A stretch of DNA of 62,827 nucleotides from an uncultured Thermomicrobiales bacterium. GTDB lineage: Bacteria > Chloroflexota > Chloroflexia > Thermomicrobiales > UBA6265. This document shows, piece by piece, positions 18,472 through 26,121 of this stretch; positions within the stretch are counted from its first letter, which is position 1, and each line of letters begins with the position of its first letter. The notes below the pieces were generated by a model. That model saw nothing but the letters and a program-made list of their open reading frames with translations, made no database searches and had not been told where the DNA came from. The stretch lies in contig CADCWL010000197.1 in assembly GCA_902806405.1 (NCBI GenBank), positions 1-62,827 of the forward strand, read 5' to 3'. A program made the position numbers and the translations under genes.

Positions 18472-18500
18472 TTGACAGAATCGGTCCCCGCGCGTACAAT
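18472..18500 (+). promoter_or_regulatory. Near-consensus sigma-70 promoter
   Basis: TTGACA (18472-18477), exactly 17 bases, then TACAAT (18495-18500). This is the best promoter match in the window. Transcription should start near 18507 and reads the helix-turn-helix gene at 18565. Confidence 0.85.
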
Positions 18501-18564
18501 CTGACCGTACAGTCACCCGGGCGAGCAGCGGTGGACTGGCAACGACCGGTAGAAAGGAGCGTTT

Positions 18565-19095
18565 GTGGAGGCCGTGCAGCCGGACTACCAGGAGGTGGTA
18601 GATCAGGCGTTGTCGCTGGTCTACAGCCACCACCACCGCCTGGTGTCCCAACTCCACCCCGCAGCGTTCCAACCGTTGTCGCTCGAGCATCTCCAGCAAG
18701 GTCCGCTCGGGCGAGATCTGCAGCGGCTCGCCTCCCTGGCGCGCGGCGAAAGCCGCGAACCGAAGGAGCGCGTGCTCTCGGCGATCGACTCGGTCGTTCA
18801 ACTCCTCTTCTGGCCGGCTGCCGCCGACGACTACACGGTGCCACGCTCCTTTTGGGACACGGACCTCGGTCGGATGATGGCGCTCGCAAAGTACCGGGCC
18901 TTCGAACCGTCGGAACTGGTCAGCATCGGGAACGCCGCGCAGCAGCTCGGCGTCACTCGCCCCACGATCTACCGATGGATGGACGAACGGACGCTCAACT
19001 ACGTCCGAGACGACATGAGCGGCCGAACGTTCGTCGTCCGGCGGGACATCGACAATCTCCGTCGCGTCGCCGCCGAAGCGTCCGGTCAGGGCTGA
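18565..19095 (+). CDS. Helix-turn-helix (excisionase/MerR-type) DNA-binding protein
   Basis: A 176-residue protein. The N-terminal 115 residues are helical and unrecognised. Residues about 120-170 form a compact HTH of the MerR/excisionase type: SIGNAAQQLGVTRPTIYRWM, then a wing with RTFVVRRDIDNLRR. Such domains bind DNA in regulators and antitoxin- or recombination-linked proteins. No recombinase is nearby, so a transcriptional regulator is likelier. GTG 18565 follows AAAGGAG. It has a very strong promoter with a palindrome upstream, and the coding region itself contains an 11/12 copy of that palindrome near 19023. It is monocistronic, ending at a 19-bp terminator. Confidence 0.85.
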   Translation: MEAVQPDYQEVVDQALSLVYSHHHRLVSQLHPAAFQPLSLEHLQQGPLGRDLQRLASLARGESREPKERVLSAIDSVVQLLFWPAAADDYTVPRSFWDTDLGRMMALAKYRAFEPSELVSIGNAAQQLGVTRPTIYRWMDERTLNYVRDDMSGRTFVVRRDIDNLRRVAAEASGQG

Positions 19096-19130
19096 CGGAA
19101 CGCCCCATCACCGGTGCGGGACCGCAATCG

Positions 19131-19171
19131 CAAAAGAGGGGGCGGACCGAGACGGTCCGCCCCCTCTTTTG
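19131..19171. terminator. 19-bp bidirectional intrinsic terminator
   Basis: A perfect stem (19131-19149 with 19153-19171) with AGA loop; the right arm ends in CTCTTTTG and the left begins CAAAAGAG, giving a U-run on either strand. It serves the convergent helix-turn-helix gene and alr. The 195 bases from here to alr hold nothing recognisable. Confidence 0.85.
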
Positions 19172-19365
19172 CGAGGTCTAGGCGAATCTGAGCGGCACCT
19201 CTCTGTGCAAAGGCGAACGATCTCCTCTCCTTCGACTCGTTCGGCGGCACCCCTTCGCTCCGAGATCCGTAAGGGCTCGGTGGTCGCCCGGATCGCATAT
19301 CGGCCCCATCGCTCGTTCCACGGTTCCCGTGTTGGGCGGGCGCGGCGGTCTGCGGACGGATGCCT

Positions 19366-20619
19366 CTAAAGAGGATCGGGGTCGTGAGACCGGCCCACCT
19401 TGCCGGCTCCCGGAACGACGACGGCGTCGAGTGCTCCCCCCCGAAGGTAATGGCGGGGCACGCGGGCGGCGATGCCGGTCACCACCTCGTAGGGGATGGT
19501 ACCGAGGAGATCGGCCAGGGTCGTTGCGTCCGGCGCGCCCCACTGCGGATCGCCGTCGAGGACGACAACGTCGTCCCCGACCCGAGCGGCAACCCCGTCC
19601 GGGACCGAGACGACGGTCTGGTCCATGGAGATCCGACCTCGGACAGGGGCGCGGCGTCCGGCGATCCCCACCCAGCCGAGCCCCGAAAGACCGCGTCGAT
19701 AGCCGTCGCCGTAGCCGATCGGCACCAGGACGGCGTGCTCCTGTCTCTCGGCAGCGTACGTTCGACCGTAGCCAACGGTGTCGCCCGCGGCGAGCGGCAC
19801 CACACGAGCGACGCGGCTCCGGATCGACATGACCGGACGGATGCCGAGCGGGAGGGGGATGTCGCGGGACGGTGGCAACCCGTAGAGCGCGATGCCCGGT
19901 CGCACCAGGTCGTAGTCGAACCGGCGGGAGCGGAGGGCGGCCGCGCTATTGGCAACGTGGGCGCGAAACGGGGCGATGCCGGCCTCCCGTAAGGTGGCCA
20001 GGCACCGGTCAAAGCGAACCGCCTGCTCGATAGCGGGGCGCTCCTCGATGTCGTCGGCGCTGGAGAAGTGGGTGGAGACCCCGGCGAGATCGAGCAGCGG
20101 GTCGCGGTCGATTCGCCGGGCAAGGGCGACGGCCTCCTCCGGGAGGACGCCGTAGCGACGCATCCCGGTGTCCACCTTGAGGTGGACCGCGGCTGGTTTC
20201 GGCAGCGGTACCACGCGCGCGGCGGCCGCCAACGCGTCGAGCAACTCGACCGAGCCGACGGTGACTTCTAGGCCCAGGCGCAATGCCCGGGTGGCCTCGG
20301 AGAGGTCGATGGCCCCCAGGAGTGCGATCGGGTCAGCGATCCCGGCGTCCCGGAGAACAGCGGCCTCGTCGACGGTCGCAACGGCCAGGGAGTTTGCTCC
20401 CGCCCGGAGTGCCGCCCGGCTGATCGGTACCGCGCCATGGCCGTACGCGTTCGCCTTGACGACGGCCATCACGTCCGTTCCCGGACGCACCAGATCGCGG
20501 ATCAGCCGGACGTTGCCCTCGAAGGCGTCGAGATCGATCAGGGCCCGGGTGGACCGATCGCCGCCGGCCACGTGGTCCCGGACGAGCGGCGGAGCGACCA
20601 GGGTCGGCCGCCGCATCAC
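19366..20619 (-). CDS. alr: Alanine racemase
   Basis: A 417-residue PLP enzyme making D-alanine for peptidoglycan. The PLP lysine is K55 in VVKANAYGHG; LKVDTGMRRYG, THFSSAD, NSAAAL and the C-terminal catalytic tyrosine region DTVGYGRTYAAER are in order, with GRISMDQT and PIGYGDGY as expected. The start ATG overlaps the stop of the CBS-domain gene (TGATG). It is last in the coupled run tgt-acpS-nnrD-CBS-alr; acpS/nnr/alr neighbourhoods are common in bacteria. Its frame runs to about 195 bases from the bidirectional terminator. Confidence 0.95.
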   Translation of the reverse strand: MMRRPTLVAPPLVRDHVAGGDRSTRALIDLDAFEGNVRLIRDLVRPGTDVMAVVKANAYGHGAVPISRAALRAGANSLAVATVDEAAVLRDAGIADPIALLGAIDLSEATRALRLGLEVTVGSVELLDALAAAARVVPLPKPAAVHLKVDTGMRRYGVLPEEAVALARRIDRDPLLDLAGVSTHFSSADDIEERPAIEQAVRFDRCLATLREAGIAPFRAHVANSAAALRSRRFDYDLVRPGIALYGLPPSRDIPLPLGIRPVMSIRSRVARVVPLAAGDTVGYGRTYAAERQEHAVLVPIGYGDGYRRGLSGLGWVGIAGRRAPVRGRISMDQTVVSVPDGVAARVGDDVVVLDGDPQWGAPDATTLADLLGTIPYEVVTGIAARVPRHYLRGGALDAVVVPGAGKVGRSHDPDPL

Positions 20620-21119
20620 CCGGCGGCCGACGGGCCGGGCGCGTCGGCCGCCAGCTCTTCGCGGGCGATAAGCCGGACCAGGTCGGCGCGGGAGACGATG
20701 CCGACGAGCTGGAGGTCGTCGTCGACGACGGGAACCGGGTTGACGCGCCGGTCGAGCATCAGGGTTGCAAGCTGGGAGAGGGTGGCCGACGCCTTGATGT
20801 TGTAGACCGGCGACGTCATCAGCTCGCCGGCCGTAACAGCCAACACCTGCCGCACCTCCTCGTCGAAGTCGCGACCGGCATCGCCTACGAGCAGCGCGTC
20901 GAAGAACGGAACCACGGTCGGCACCGTGACGTCCGCCTCCCGCGCGATCAGGTCCGCCTCGGTGACGATCCCGACGATCTCCCCGCCCTCGACCACCGGC
21001 ACCCCGGGCAGGCCCTGGTCGGCCAACAAGCGGGCGACGGAGGCGATGGAGTCGCCCGGCGCCACCGTCGTGACATCCCGCCGCATCACGTCGGCGACCG
21101 TGGTCGTGGGCTCAGACAT
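20616..21119 (-). CDS. Tandem CBS-domain protein
   Basis: A 167-residue protein consisting of two CBS domains (about residues 8-60 and 95-155). The signatures are DVMRRDVTTVAPGDS, GVPVVEGGEIVGIVTEADLI, ELMTSPVYNI and PVPVVDDDLQLVGIVSRADL. Such proteins bind adenosine nucleotides and act as energy or signalling sensors; the partner cannot be read from sequence. ATG 21119 is chosen because GGAGGG lies upstream and the overlap with nnrD (ATGTCTGA) is typical of this operon; the open frame upstream is antisense noise within nnrD. Confidence 0.88.
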   Translation of the reverse strand: MSEPTTTVADVMRRDVTTVAPGDSIASVARLLADQGLPGVPVVEGGEIVGIVTEADLIAREADVTVPTVVPFFDALLVGDAGRDFDEEVRQVLAVTAGELMTSPVYNIKASATLSQLATLMLDRRVNPVPVVDDDLQLVGIVSRADLVRLIAREELAADAPGPSAAG

Positions 21120-22131
21120 CGGACCGGCCCTCCACCCCTTCAAGGGCGGCAAGCTCCGCCGCGATGGCGAGCGGCAGGTCGCCGGCGACGAGCCCGATCG
21201 TGCCGGTCCGGCGCTCGACGCGGCGCGCGGCCCGCATCCCGACGTGGACCGCGAGCGCGGCGGCGTCCAGCGGCGCCACCCCCTGGGCGAGGAAGGCCCC
21301 GACCACCCCGGCCAGGACATCGCCGCTCCCCGCCGTCGCCAGGGAGGGCGGTGCGTCGCCGGCAACCATCGTTCGCTCGCCATCGGAGACCACGGTGTAG
21401 CCGTACTTAAGGACCACGACCTGGTGCCACCGCGCGGCTGCTTCCCGCGCCGTGGCGACGGGGTCGGCGATGACCTCGTCGGTCGAAACGCCGAGCAGCC
21501 GGGACATCTCCCCGACGTGCGGCGTGAGCACGGCGCGCGATCCGGTCAGGTGTTCCCACCAGGCCTCCCGCTTCGCGAGCCAGTTCAGGCCGTCGGCGTC
21601 GACCACCACCGGCTTGCCGGAAGAGCCGACAAGCCCACCCCCCCCGGTCGTCCCGCTCGTGCCGCCACCACCGAACCCGATCGCGCCGCGGGCGCCCCCG
21701 AAGCCGAAGAGGGCGCTCAGGAGCGCATCGGCCGACTCGTCCTGGCCGAGTCCCGGCCCAACCACCATCGCCGCCGACTTTTCGAGCTTCTCCCCGATGA
21801 TCTCGGTCGCGCGGCGACCAGCCGCTGCGGAATCCCCCTGGGGAAGCAGCACCGCGGCCGCTTCGGGCACCGCACCGGCCACCACCGACGCCAGGCCATG
21901 GGGCACCGCGACGTTGACGATACCGGCTCCCGCCCGCCCCGCCGCCATCGCGCAGAGGACAACAGCGCCGGCGAACCCCGGCGAACCGCCGACGATCACC
22001 AACCCGCCGACGCCCCACTTGTGCGCCCCGAAACGGCGTCGCGGCAGCACCGCCGACGCGAACGCGTCGTCGATCTCCCGATCCCCCGTGCCCAACCTCG
22101 GTCGCTCGTCCGCGTCCACCATCGTGGTCAC
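21112..22131 (-). CDS. nnrD: ADP-dependent NAD(P)H-hydrate dehydratase
   Basis: A 339-residue carbohydrate-kinase-fold enzyme that repairs hydrated NAD(P)H. Motifs include KWGVGGLVIVGGSPGFAGA, GPGLGQDES, TPHVGEMSRLLG and the nucleotide-binding LATAGSGDVLAG. The NnrE epimerase domain, usually fused at the N-terminus, is absent here, and no separate epimerase gene is nearby. A Gly/Ser/Thr-rich insertion (residues about 175-195, GFGGGGTSGTTGGGGLVG) is unusual. GTG 22131 overlaps the acpS stop (GTGA); GTG 22134 and ATG 22122 are alternatives. Confidence 0.9.
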   Translation of the reverse strand: MTTMVDADERPRLGTGDREIDDAFASAVLPRRRFGAHKWGVGGLVIVGGSPGFAGAVVLCAMAAGRAGAGIVNVAVPHGLASVVAGAVPEAAAVLLPQGDSAAAGRRATEIIGEKLEKSAAMVVGPGLGQDESADALLSALFGFGGARGAIGFGGGGTSGTTGGGGLVGSSGKPVVVDADGLNWLAKREAWWEHLTGSRAVLTPHVGEMSRLLGVSTDEVIADPVATAREAAARWHQVVVLKYGYTVVSDGERTMVAGDAPPSLATAGSGDVLAGVVGAFLAQGVAPLDAAALAVHVGMRAARRVERRTGTIGLVAGDLPLAIAAELAALEGVEGRSDV

Positions 22132-22568
22132 CACCGCCGCTCTCCCGCGCTCCGTTCGTCCGCCTTGGTCGATCGTTCCTGGTCCCCGGGCGCGGGGCGG
22201 CCACGCAGCGCCACCACGAAGGCCATCGCCTCCGTCCGAGAGTGGGTCAGCGAGACGTCGAAGGCGACGAGCCCGAGGGCCGCCGCCCGATCGGCGGCGG
22301 CGCCGTGGAGGATGAGCACGGGCTTGCCGCGGCGGTTGGAGAGAATCTCCATCTCCCGCCACTTGATGCCCCTGATCCCGGTGCCGAGTGCCTTCGAGGT
22401 CGCCTCCTTGGCGGCGAAGCGGGCGGCCAACTCCGGCACCCGGCTGGCGTAGCGTTCGCGCTCCCGCTCGGTGTAGACGCGCCGCAGGAACCGCTCACCG
22501 AAATCGGCGAGGGCCCGAGCGATGCGGTCGACCTCGATGATGTCGACGCCGGCCGCCACGCCGCCCAC
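22128..22568 (-). CDS. acpS: Holo-[acyl-carrier-protein] synthase
   Basis: A 146-residue enzyme transferring 4'-phosphopantetheine from CoA to apo-ACP. GVDIIEVDRIARAL (Asp8-equivalent Mg ligand), RVYTERERERYA, ARFAAKEATSKALG (Glu ligand) and SLTHSRTEAMAFVVA mark the family. The C-terminal 20 residues are charged and non-conserved. Starts GTG 22568 or 22559 fit the domain; a TTG near 22619 would add 17 residues and cannot be excluded. Coupled to nnrD through GTGA. Confidence 0.9.
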   Translation of the reverse strand: MGGVAAGVDIIEVDRIARALADFGERFLRRVYTERERERYASRVPELAARFAAKEATSKALGTGIRGIKWREMEILSNRRGKPVLILHGAAADRAAALGLVAFDVSLTHSRTEAMAFVVALRGRPAPGDQERSTKADERSAGERRW

Positions 22569-22728
22569 CCGCTCGGGGTCGAACTCGGGGGCGTATCGGC
22601 CCTCTCCGCCGCCGTCCAAACCGCCTCCCCGCGACGCGGCGGCCACGCTCGCACCGACGCTGCGGCGGATTGTAGTGCCCGGTCCAACTCCCGCCAACCG
22701 CGTTTCTTTGGCAAAGACCGCGCGCCCG

Positions 22729-23913
22729 CTACCCCTCCGCCGGGGCACCGACCGGCCGGTAGCGGGCAAGGAAGTCGGATCGCGCGGTCCCGAAGCGACC
22801 AGTCGCGATCGCCGACCGCATCGCCTCCATCTGGCGTGACAGGAAGCGCAGGTTGTGGACGGAGGCGAGCCGCAGCCCGAGCACCTCGTTCGCGCGGAAG
22901 AGGTGGTGGAGGTAGGCGGCGCTGAAGCGGCGGCAGGCCGCGCAATCGCAGCCGGGATCGAGCGGTCCGTGGCGCTCGGCGAAGACGCGGGACCGGATGT
23001 TGACCCGCCCCTCGGGGGTGAAGAGCGCCGCATTCCGCGCCAGACGCGTCGGCAGGACGCAGTCGAAGAGGTCGACGCCCCGCGCCACCCCGTTCCAGAG
23101 GTCCTCCGGGGAACCAACGCCCATCAGATAACGCGGCTTCGCCCGCGGCAGGAGCGGGGTCACGGCCTCCAGCATCGCCGCCATCTCCGGCTTCGACTCG
23201 CCGACGCTGAGGCCGCCGATAGCACACCCCGCGACGTCCGCCGCCGCCACCACGGCCGCGCTCTCCCGGCGCAGCCCCTCGTCCATGCCCCCCTGGCAGA
23301 TCCCGAACAGGGAAGCGCCCCGCGCGGGGCCTCCTTGCTCGCGGAAGGCAGCGACGCAGCGATCGAGCCAGCGCGCGGTGCGCTCGGTCGAGGCCGCCAC
23401 CGCCGGCCGGTCCGCGGGGAGACCGACGAAGTGGTCGAGCGCCATCACCACGTCCCCCCCGAAGGCGAGCTGCAACGCCATCGCCCGCTCCGGCGACAGC
23501 TCATGGACGCTCCCGTCGACGTGCGACCGAAAGACGACTCCGCCCTCCGCCACCTTTGTCTGGTGGGCAAGGCTGAAGACCTGGAAGCCGCCGCTGTCCG
23601 TCAGGATCGGCCCGTCCCAGCCCATGAAGCGGTGCAATCCACCGGCCCGCGCCAACGTCTCCGCCCCCGGCCGGAGCATCAGGTGGTAGGTGTTCGCGAG
23701 CAGGATCTCGGCCCCGGTCGCCCGGACTTCGTCGGGATGAAGCGTCTTGACCGAGGCCTGCGTGCCGACCGGCATGAACGCGGGCGTCTCGACGGTACCG
23801 TGACGCGTCGAGAGGCGACCGCGCCGTGCGTCCGTTGCAGCGTCTTCGGCCAGCAGGGAGAACGCGAGGGGCTTGGCCAGCGGCGAACGGGCGGATTCGG
23901 CGGGCGCTATCAT
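22729..23913 (-). CDS. tgt: Queuine tRNA-ribosyltransferase
   Basis: A 394-residue enzyme exchanging guanine-34 for a queuosine precursor in GUN-anticodon tRNAs. GTVETPAFMPVGTQ, ILTDSGGFQVFSL (catalytic Asp), DLFDCVLPTRLARN (nucleophile Asp) and the zinc site CDCAACRRFSAAYLHHL are complete. ATG 23913 has no ribosome-binding site at normal distance (GAG immediately adjacent), and a TAGCAT hexamer lies six bases upstream, suggesting a leaderless message. First gene of the minus-strand run to alr, but separated from acpS by about 160 bases with no clear terminator. Confidence 0.93.
   Translation of the reverse strand: MIAPAESARSPLAKPLAFSLLAEDAATDARRGRLSTRHGTVETPAFMPVGTQASVKTLHPDEVRATGAEILLANTYHLMLRPGAETLARAGGLHRFMGWDGPILTDSGGFQVFSLAHQTKVAEGGVVFRSHVDGSVHELSPERAMALQLAFGGDVVMALDHFVGLPADRPAVAASTERTARWLDRCVAAFREQGGPARGASLFGICQGGMDEGLRRESAAVVAAADVAGCAIGGLSVGESKPEMAAMLEAVTPLLPRAKPRYLMGVGSPEDLWNGVARGVDLFDCVLPTRLARNAALFTPEGRVNIRSRVFAERHGPLDPGCDCAACRRFSAAYLHHLFRANEVLGLRLASVHNLRFLSRQMEAMRSAIATGRFGTARSDFLARYRPVGAPAEG
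23908..23913 (+). promoter_or_regulatory. Candidate -10 box (TATCAT) for leaderless methyltransferase gene
   Basis: TATCAT matches TATAAT at five of six positions and ends six bases before ATG 23920, the spacing seen in leaderless bacterial genes. It overlaps the start codon of tgt on the other strand. Confidence 0.4.
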
Positions 23914-23919
23914 CTCCGA

Positions 23920-23925
23920 ATGCTA
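23920..23925 (-). promoter_or_regulatory. Candidate -10 box (TAGCAT) for leaderless tgt
   Basis: On the minus strand TAGCAT ends six bases before the tgt ATG at 23913. It overlaps the start codon of the methyltransferase gene. The match to consensus is modest (four of six). Confidence 0.35.
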
Positions 23926-24648
23926 CCCACCCACCACGATGCCCACCAGGGAGCACCGCACGACCGATGGCGGGCTCGGCTGCAGCAGACGGTCTTTGCC
24001 TTCCTGTACGGTTGGGGCGCCCGATTCTACGACCGGTTCACCGATCGGCTCTTCCTCGGTGAGTGGGCCCGCTGGCAGGAGACCGTGCTCCCTCACCTGC
24101 TCGCCGAGGGGCTGATCGTCGAGCTCGGCGCCGGCACCGGGCGACTGGCCGCCGTGGGCGCACGTCCGGGGCGCCGTTGGCTCGCGATCGAGCCGTCGCC
24201 GTCGATGCTCGGGCAAGCGGCGCGGCGGAGCGGCGGACCAGGGTGCTTGATCGTGCGGGGCAGGGCCGATGCCATCCCGGTCGCCGACCGTGCCGCGGAC
24301 GCCGTCGTCGCCACCTTTCCCACCGCGTACATCCTGGACCCGGCGGTCACCACCGAAATCTCCCGCGTCCTCACCGTGGACGGTCGCTTTGTCGTGGTCC
24401 TCGACGGTACCCTTCGGCCCCACGGATGGGGGCGTCGCGCCCGGTGCGGCCTGCTTCGGCTGTTCTACGGCGCACGGCGACCAGACCTCCCAGACCCGGT
24501 CGGTTTCGATCGGTTCGACGGCCGGACGATCCCGATCCAGACGCCACACGGCCACGCACTGGTCTTTGTAGGAGCTCAAAAGACGGCACGGTGCGGCACC
24601 GCGCTTGGCTCGGGGGCGGAGCACTTCAGATCTTGGGGAGCGGGGTAG
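23920..24648 (+). CDS. Class I SAM-dependent methyltransferase
   Basis: A 242-residue protein. Motif I IVELGAGTGRLAAVG (about residues 66-80), the acidic ribose ligand in LAIEPSPSML, and DRAADAVVATFPTAYILD (motif IV region) define a ubiE/type-11 methyltransferase. The substrate is unknown. ATG 23920 lacks a ribosome-binding site and is six bases from a TATCAT box, so the transcript may be leaderless; the start lies six bases from the divergent tgt start. It ends 18 bases before the convergent tatA end. Confidence 0.85.
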   Translation: MLPTHHDAHQGAPHDRWRARLQQTVFAFLYGWGARFYDRFTDRLFLGEWARWQETVLPHLLAEGLIVELGAGTGRLAAVGARPGRRWLAIEPSPSMLGQAARRSGGPGCLIVRGRADAIPVADRAADAVVATFPTAYILDPAVTTEISRVLTVDGRFVVVLDGTLRPHGWGRRARCGLLRLFYGARRPDLPDPVGFDRFDGRTIPIQTPHGHALVFVGAQKTARCGTALGSGAEHFRSWGAG

Positions 24649-24666
24649 GCGGGGGAGGCCGTCGCC

Positions 24667-25338
24667 TTACAGCCGGCGGTAGCCGGCGGTCGCTCGGCGT
24701 CGCCGCGCCCGGGCCACCGCGTCATCGGGACCGGCACCAACCGTCGCGAGCGCATCGCCGTCGCCGTTGGAAACGACACCGGCCGCGGCTCCGTTCGCGT
24801 CGCCGTCGACGGCCACTCCCACACCGGCCGCCTCAACGGTCGTCGAGGACGTCCCCTTGCGCGTATGGGGCGTGCCGGTCGGCAGGGTCGGGCCATCGTC
24901 CATCGCGGAGACGTCGGCGAGCGGGTCGGCCTTGGTCGCTGCCAAGGGCTCGCCCGCTTCGGCCACGGGGATGGGTGCCGACGCGGGCTTCGCAGCGGCC
25001 CGCCCGCCGCCACCCTTGGCCGCCGGAGCGGCCTTGGCGGTCGCTCCCGCCGCGACGGCCTTGGTGTCGGTGATCCCCTCAAGGTCGTCCTTCACGCTCT
25101 TGGTGACGCCTTCGACCTCGGCTCGCATGCTCTTGACTTCCTTGCGGACCGAGTGCTTGACGTCGTCAACCTCGGCGATGGTCTTCTCAAACTCTCCGGT
25201 CAGGTCGGCGGTCATCCGCCGGAAGTCGCGCACCGCGCGGCCGACCTGGCCGGCAACCTCCGGCAGTTTGCCAGGGCCGAAGATGACCAAGGCCACGACC
25301 ATGATCAGGAACATCTCCTGGTAGCCGACTCCGAACAT
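24667..25338 (-). CDS. tatA: Twin-arginine translocase TatA/E-type subunit with long tail
   Basis: A 223-residue protein. Residues 1-25 form the TatA membrane helix (YQEMFLIMVVALVIFGPGKL), the FGPGKLPE hinge follows at about 20-27, then the amphipathic helix VAGQVGRAVRDFRRM. Residues 40-95 continue as a charged helix, and the remaining 125 are Ala/Gly/Thr low complexity. Typical TatA is 60-90 residues; TatB is about 170, and the long helix gives a TatB-like look. It would serve export of proteins such as the Tat-signal binding protein at 3239. ATG 25338 follows AAGGATG. No tatC is nearby. Confidence 0.88.
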   Translation of the reverse strand: MFGVGYQEMFLIMVVALVIFGPGKLPEVAGQVGRAVRDFRRMTADLTGEFEKTIAEVDDVKHSVRKEVKSMRAEVEGVTKSVKDDLEGITDTKAVAAGATAKAAPAAKGGGGRAAAKPASAPIPVAEAGEPLAATKADPLADVSAMDDGPTLPTGTPHTRKGTSSTTVEAAGVGVAVDGDANGAAAGVVSNGDGDALATVGAGPDDAVARARRRRATAGYRRL

Positions 25339-25412
25339 GGGGGCATCCTTGGGGAACAGCGAGGCGTAACGGCGGGGATTTGGAGGCGGAATCGTGGCAG
25401 AATCGCGCCGGG

Positions 25413-25421
25413 AGTATAGCA
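25413..25421 (-). promoter_or_regulatory. Extended -10 promoter TGCTATACT for tatA
   Basis: On the minus strand the nonamer TGCTATACT stands about 75 bases before the tatA start, without a recognisable -35. The same nonamer occurs at yebC and the SH3 gene. Confidence 0.5.
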
Positions 25422-25469
25422 TCGGCGTCTCGGGGCCGACCTCGGGCGACCGGGAGAGACGGGAGACCG

Positions 25470-26036
25470 ATGCGGATCGTCGTCGGATTGGGCAACCCTG
25501 GCAGAGAGTACGCGGCGACGCGCCACAACCTCGGCTTCATGGTGGTCGACGAGCTGGCCCGTCGGGCCGGAGCGGGCGGGACCAGAAAACGGTTCCGGGC
25601 GGAGATCGCCGAGGGGTTTCTCGGCGGCGAGAAGCTGGTGCTGGTCAAGCCGCAGACCTATATGAACCTGAGCGGCCACGCCACGCGGGAGGCGGTCAAC
25701 TGGTACCACGTCCCCCGCGAGCACATCCTCGTGATCGTCGACGACCTCGACCTCGCCTTCGGAACGGCCCGCCTCCGGGCGGAGGGGAGCGCCGGCGGCC
25801 ACAACGGGCTGACCTCCGTGATCGAGCAACTCGGCTCACGGGCCGTGCCGCGACTGCGGGTTGGCATCGGCCGCGGCTCGGGGGTGGCGACAACGCAGGT
25901 GCTCTCCCGCTTCTCCGCCGACGAGGAGCGGGCCCTGCCCGCCGTCATCGAGAACGCCGCCGACTGCGCCACGGCTTGGGCGAGCGCGGGGATCATCGCC
26001 GCGATGAACGCTTGCAACCGCAAGGAGAGCGGGTAG
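25470..26036 (+). CDS. pth: Peptidyl-tRNA hydrolase
   Basis: A 188-residue enzyme recycling peptidyl-tRNA that has dropped off the ribosome. VVGLGNPGREYAATRHNLGF contains the catalytic His (HN) and its neighbours; KPQTYMNLSG, DDLDLAFGTARLR and GSAGGHNGLTSVIEQLG are all conserved. ATG 25470 lies after a GGGAGA-rich stretch. It is divergent from tatA. Confidence 0.95.
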   Translation: MRIVVGLGNPGREYAATRHNLGFMVVDELARRAGAGGTRKRFRAEIAEGFLGGEKLVLVKPQTYMNLSGHATREAVNWYHVPREHILVIVDDLDLAFGTARLRAEGSAGGHNGLTSVIEQLGSRAVPRLRVGIGRGSGVATTQVLSRFSADEERALPAVIENAADCATAWASAGIIAAMNACNRKESG

Positions 26037-26058
26037 CACCGACGTTGGGCACCGGCCG

Positions 26059-26064
26059 TACAAT
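26059..26064 (+). promoter_or_regulatory. -10 box (TACAAT) before the acyl-CoA gene set
   Basis: TACAAT matches consensus at five positions and would start transcription near 26071, 50 bases before GTG 26122. No -35 is visible at standard spacing. Confidence 0.4.
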
Positions 26065-26121
26065 GTTCGAGCCGGCGTGCCAAAGGTGACCTGGACAACG
26101 ACGACCGGAGGCGAGGACACC

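Larger units (their letters stand above)
18163..18564. other. Intergenic region with strong promoter and palindrome
   Basis: A 400-base gap. The first 290 bases show no coding or RNA signal. The last part holds a 12-bp palindrome (18453-18464), a near-perfect promoter (18472-18500) and a leader of about 58 bases before GTG 18565. Confidence 0.6.

Noticed and set aside
22855..23919. Upstream extension of the methyltransferase frame across tgt
   Set aside because: The frame is open only as the complement of tgt; the methyltransferase fold begins after 23920.
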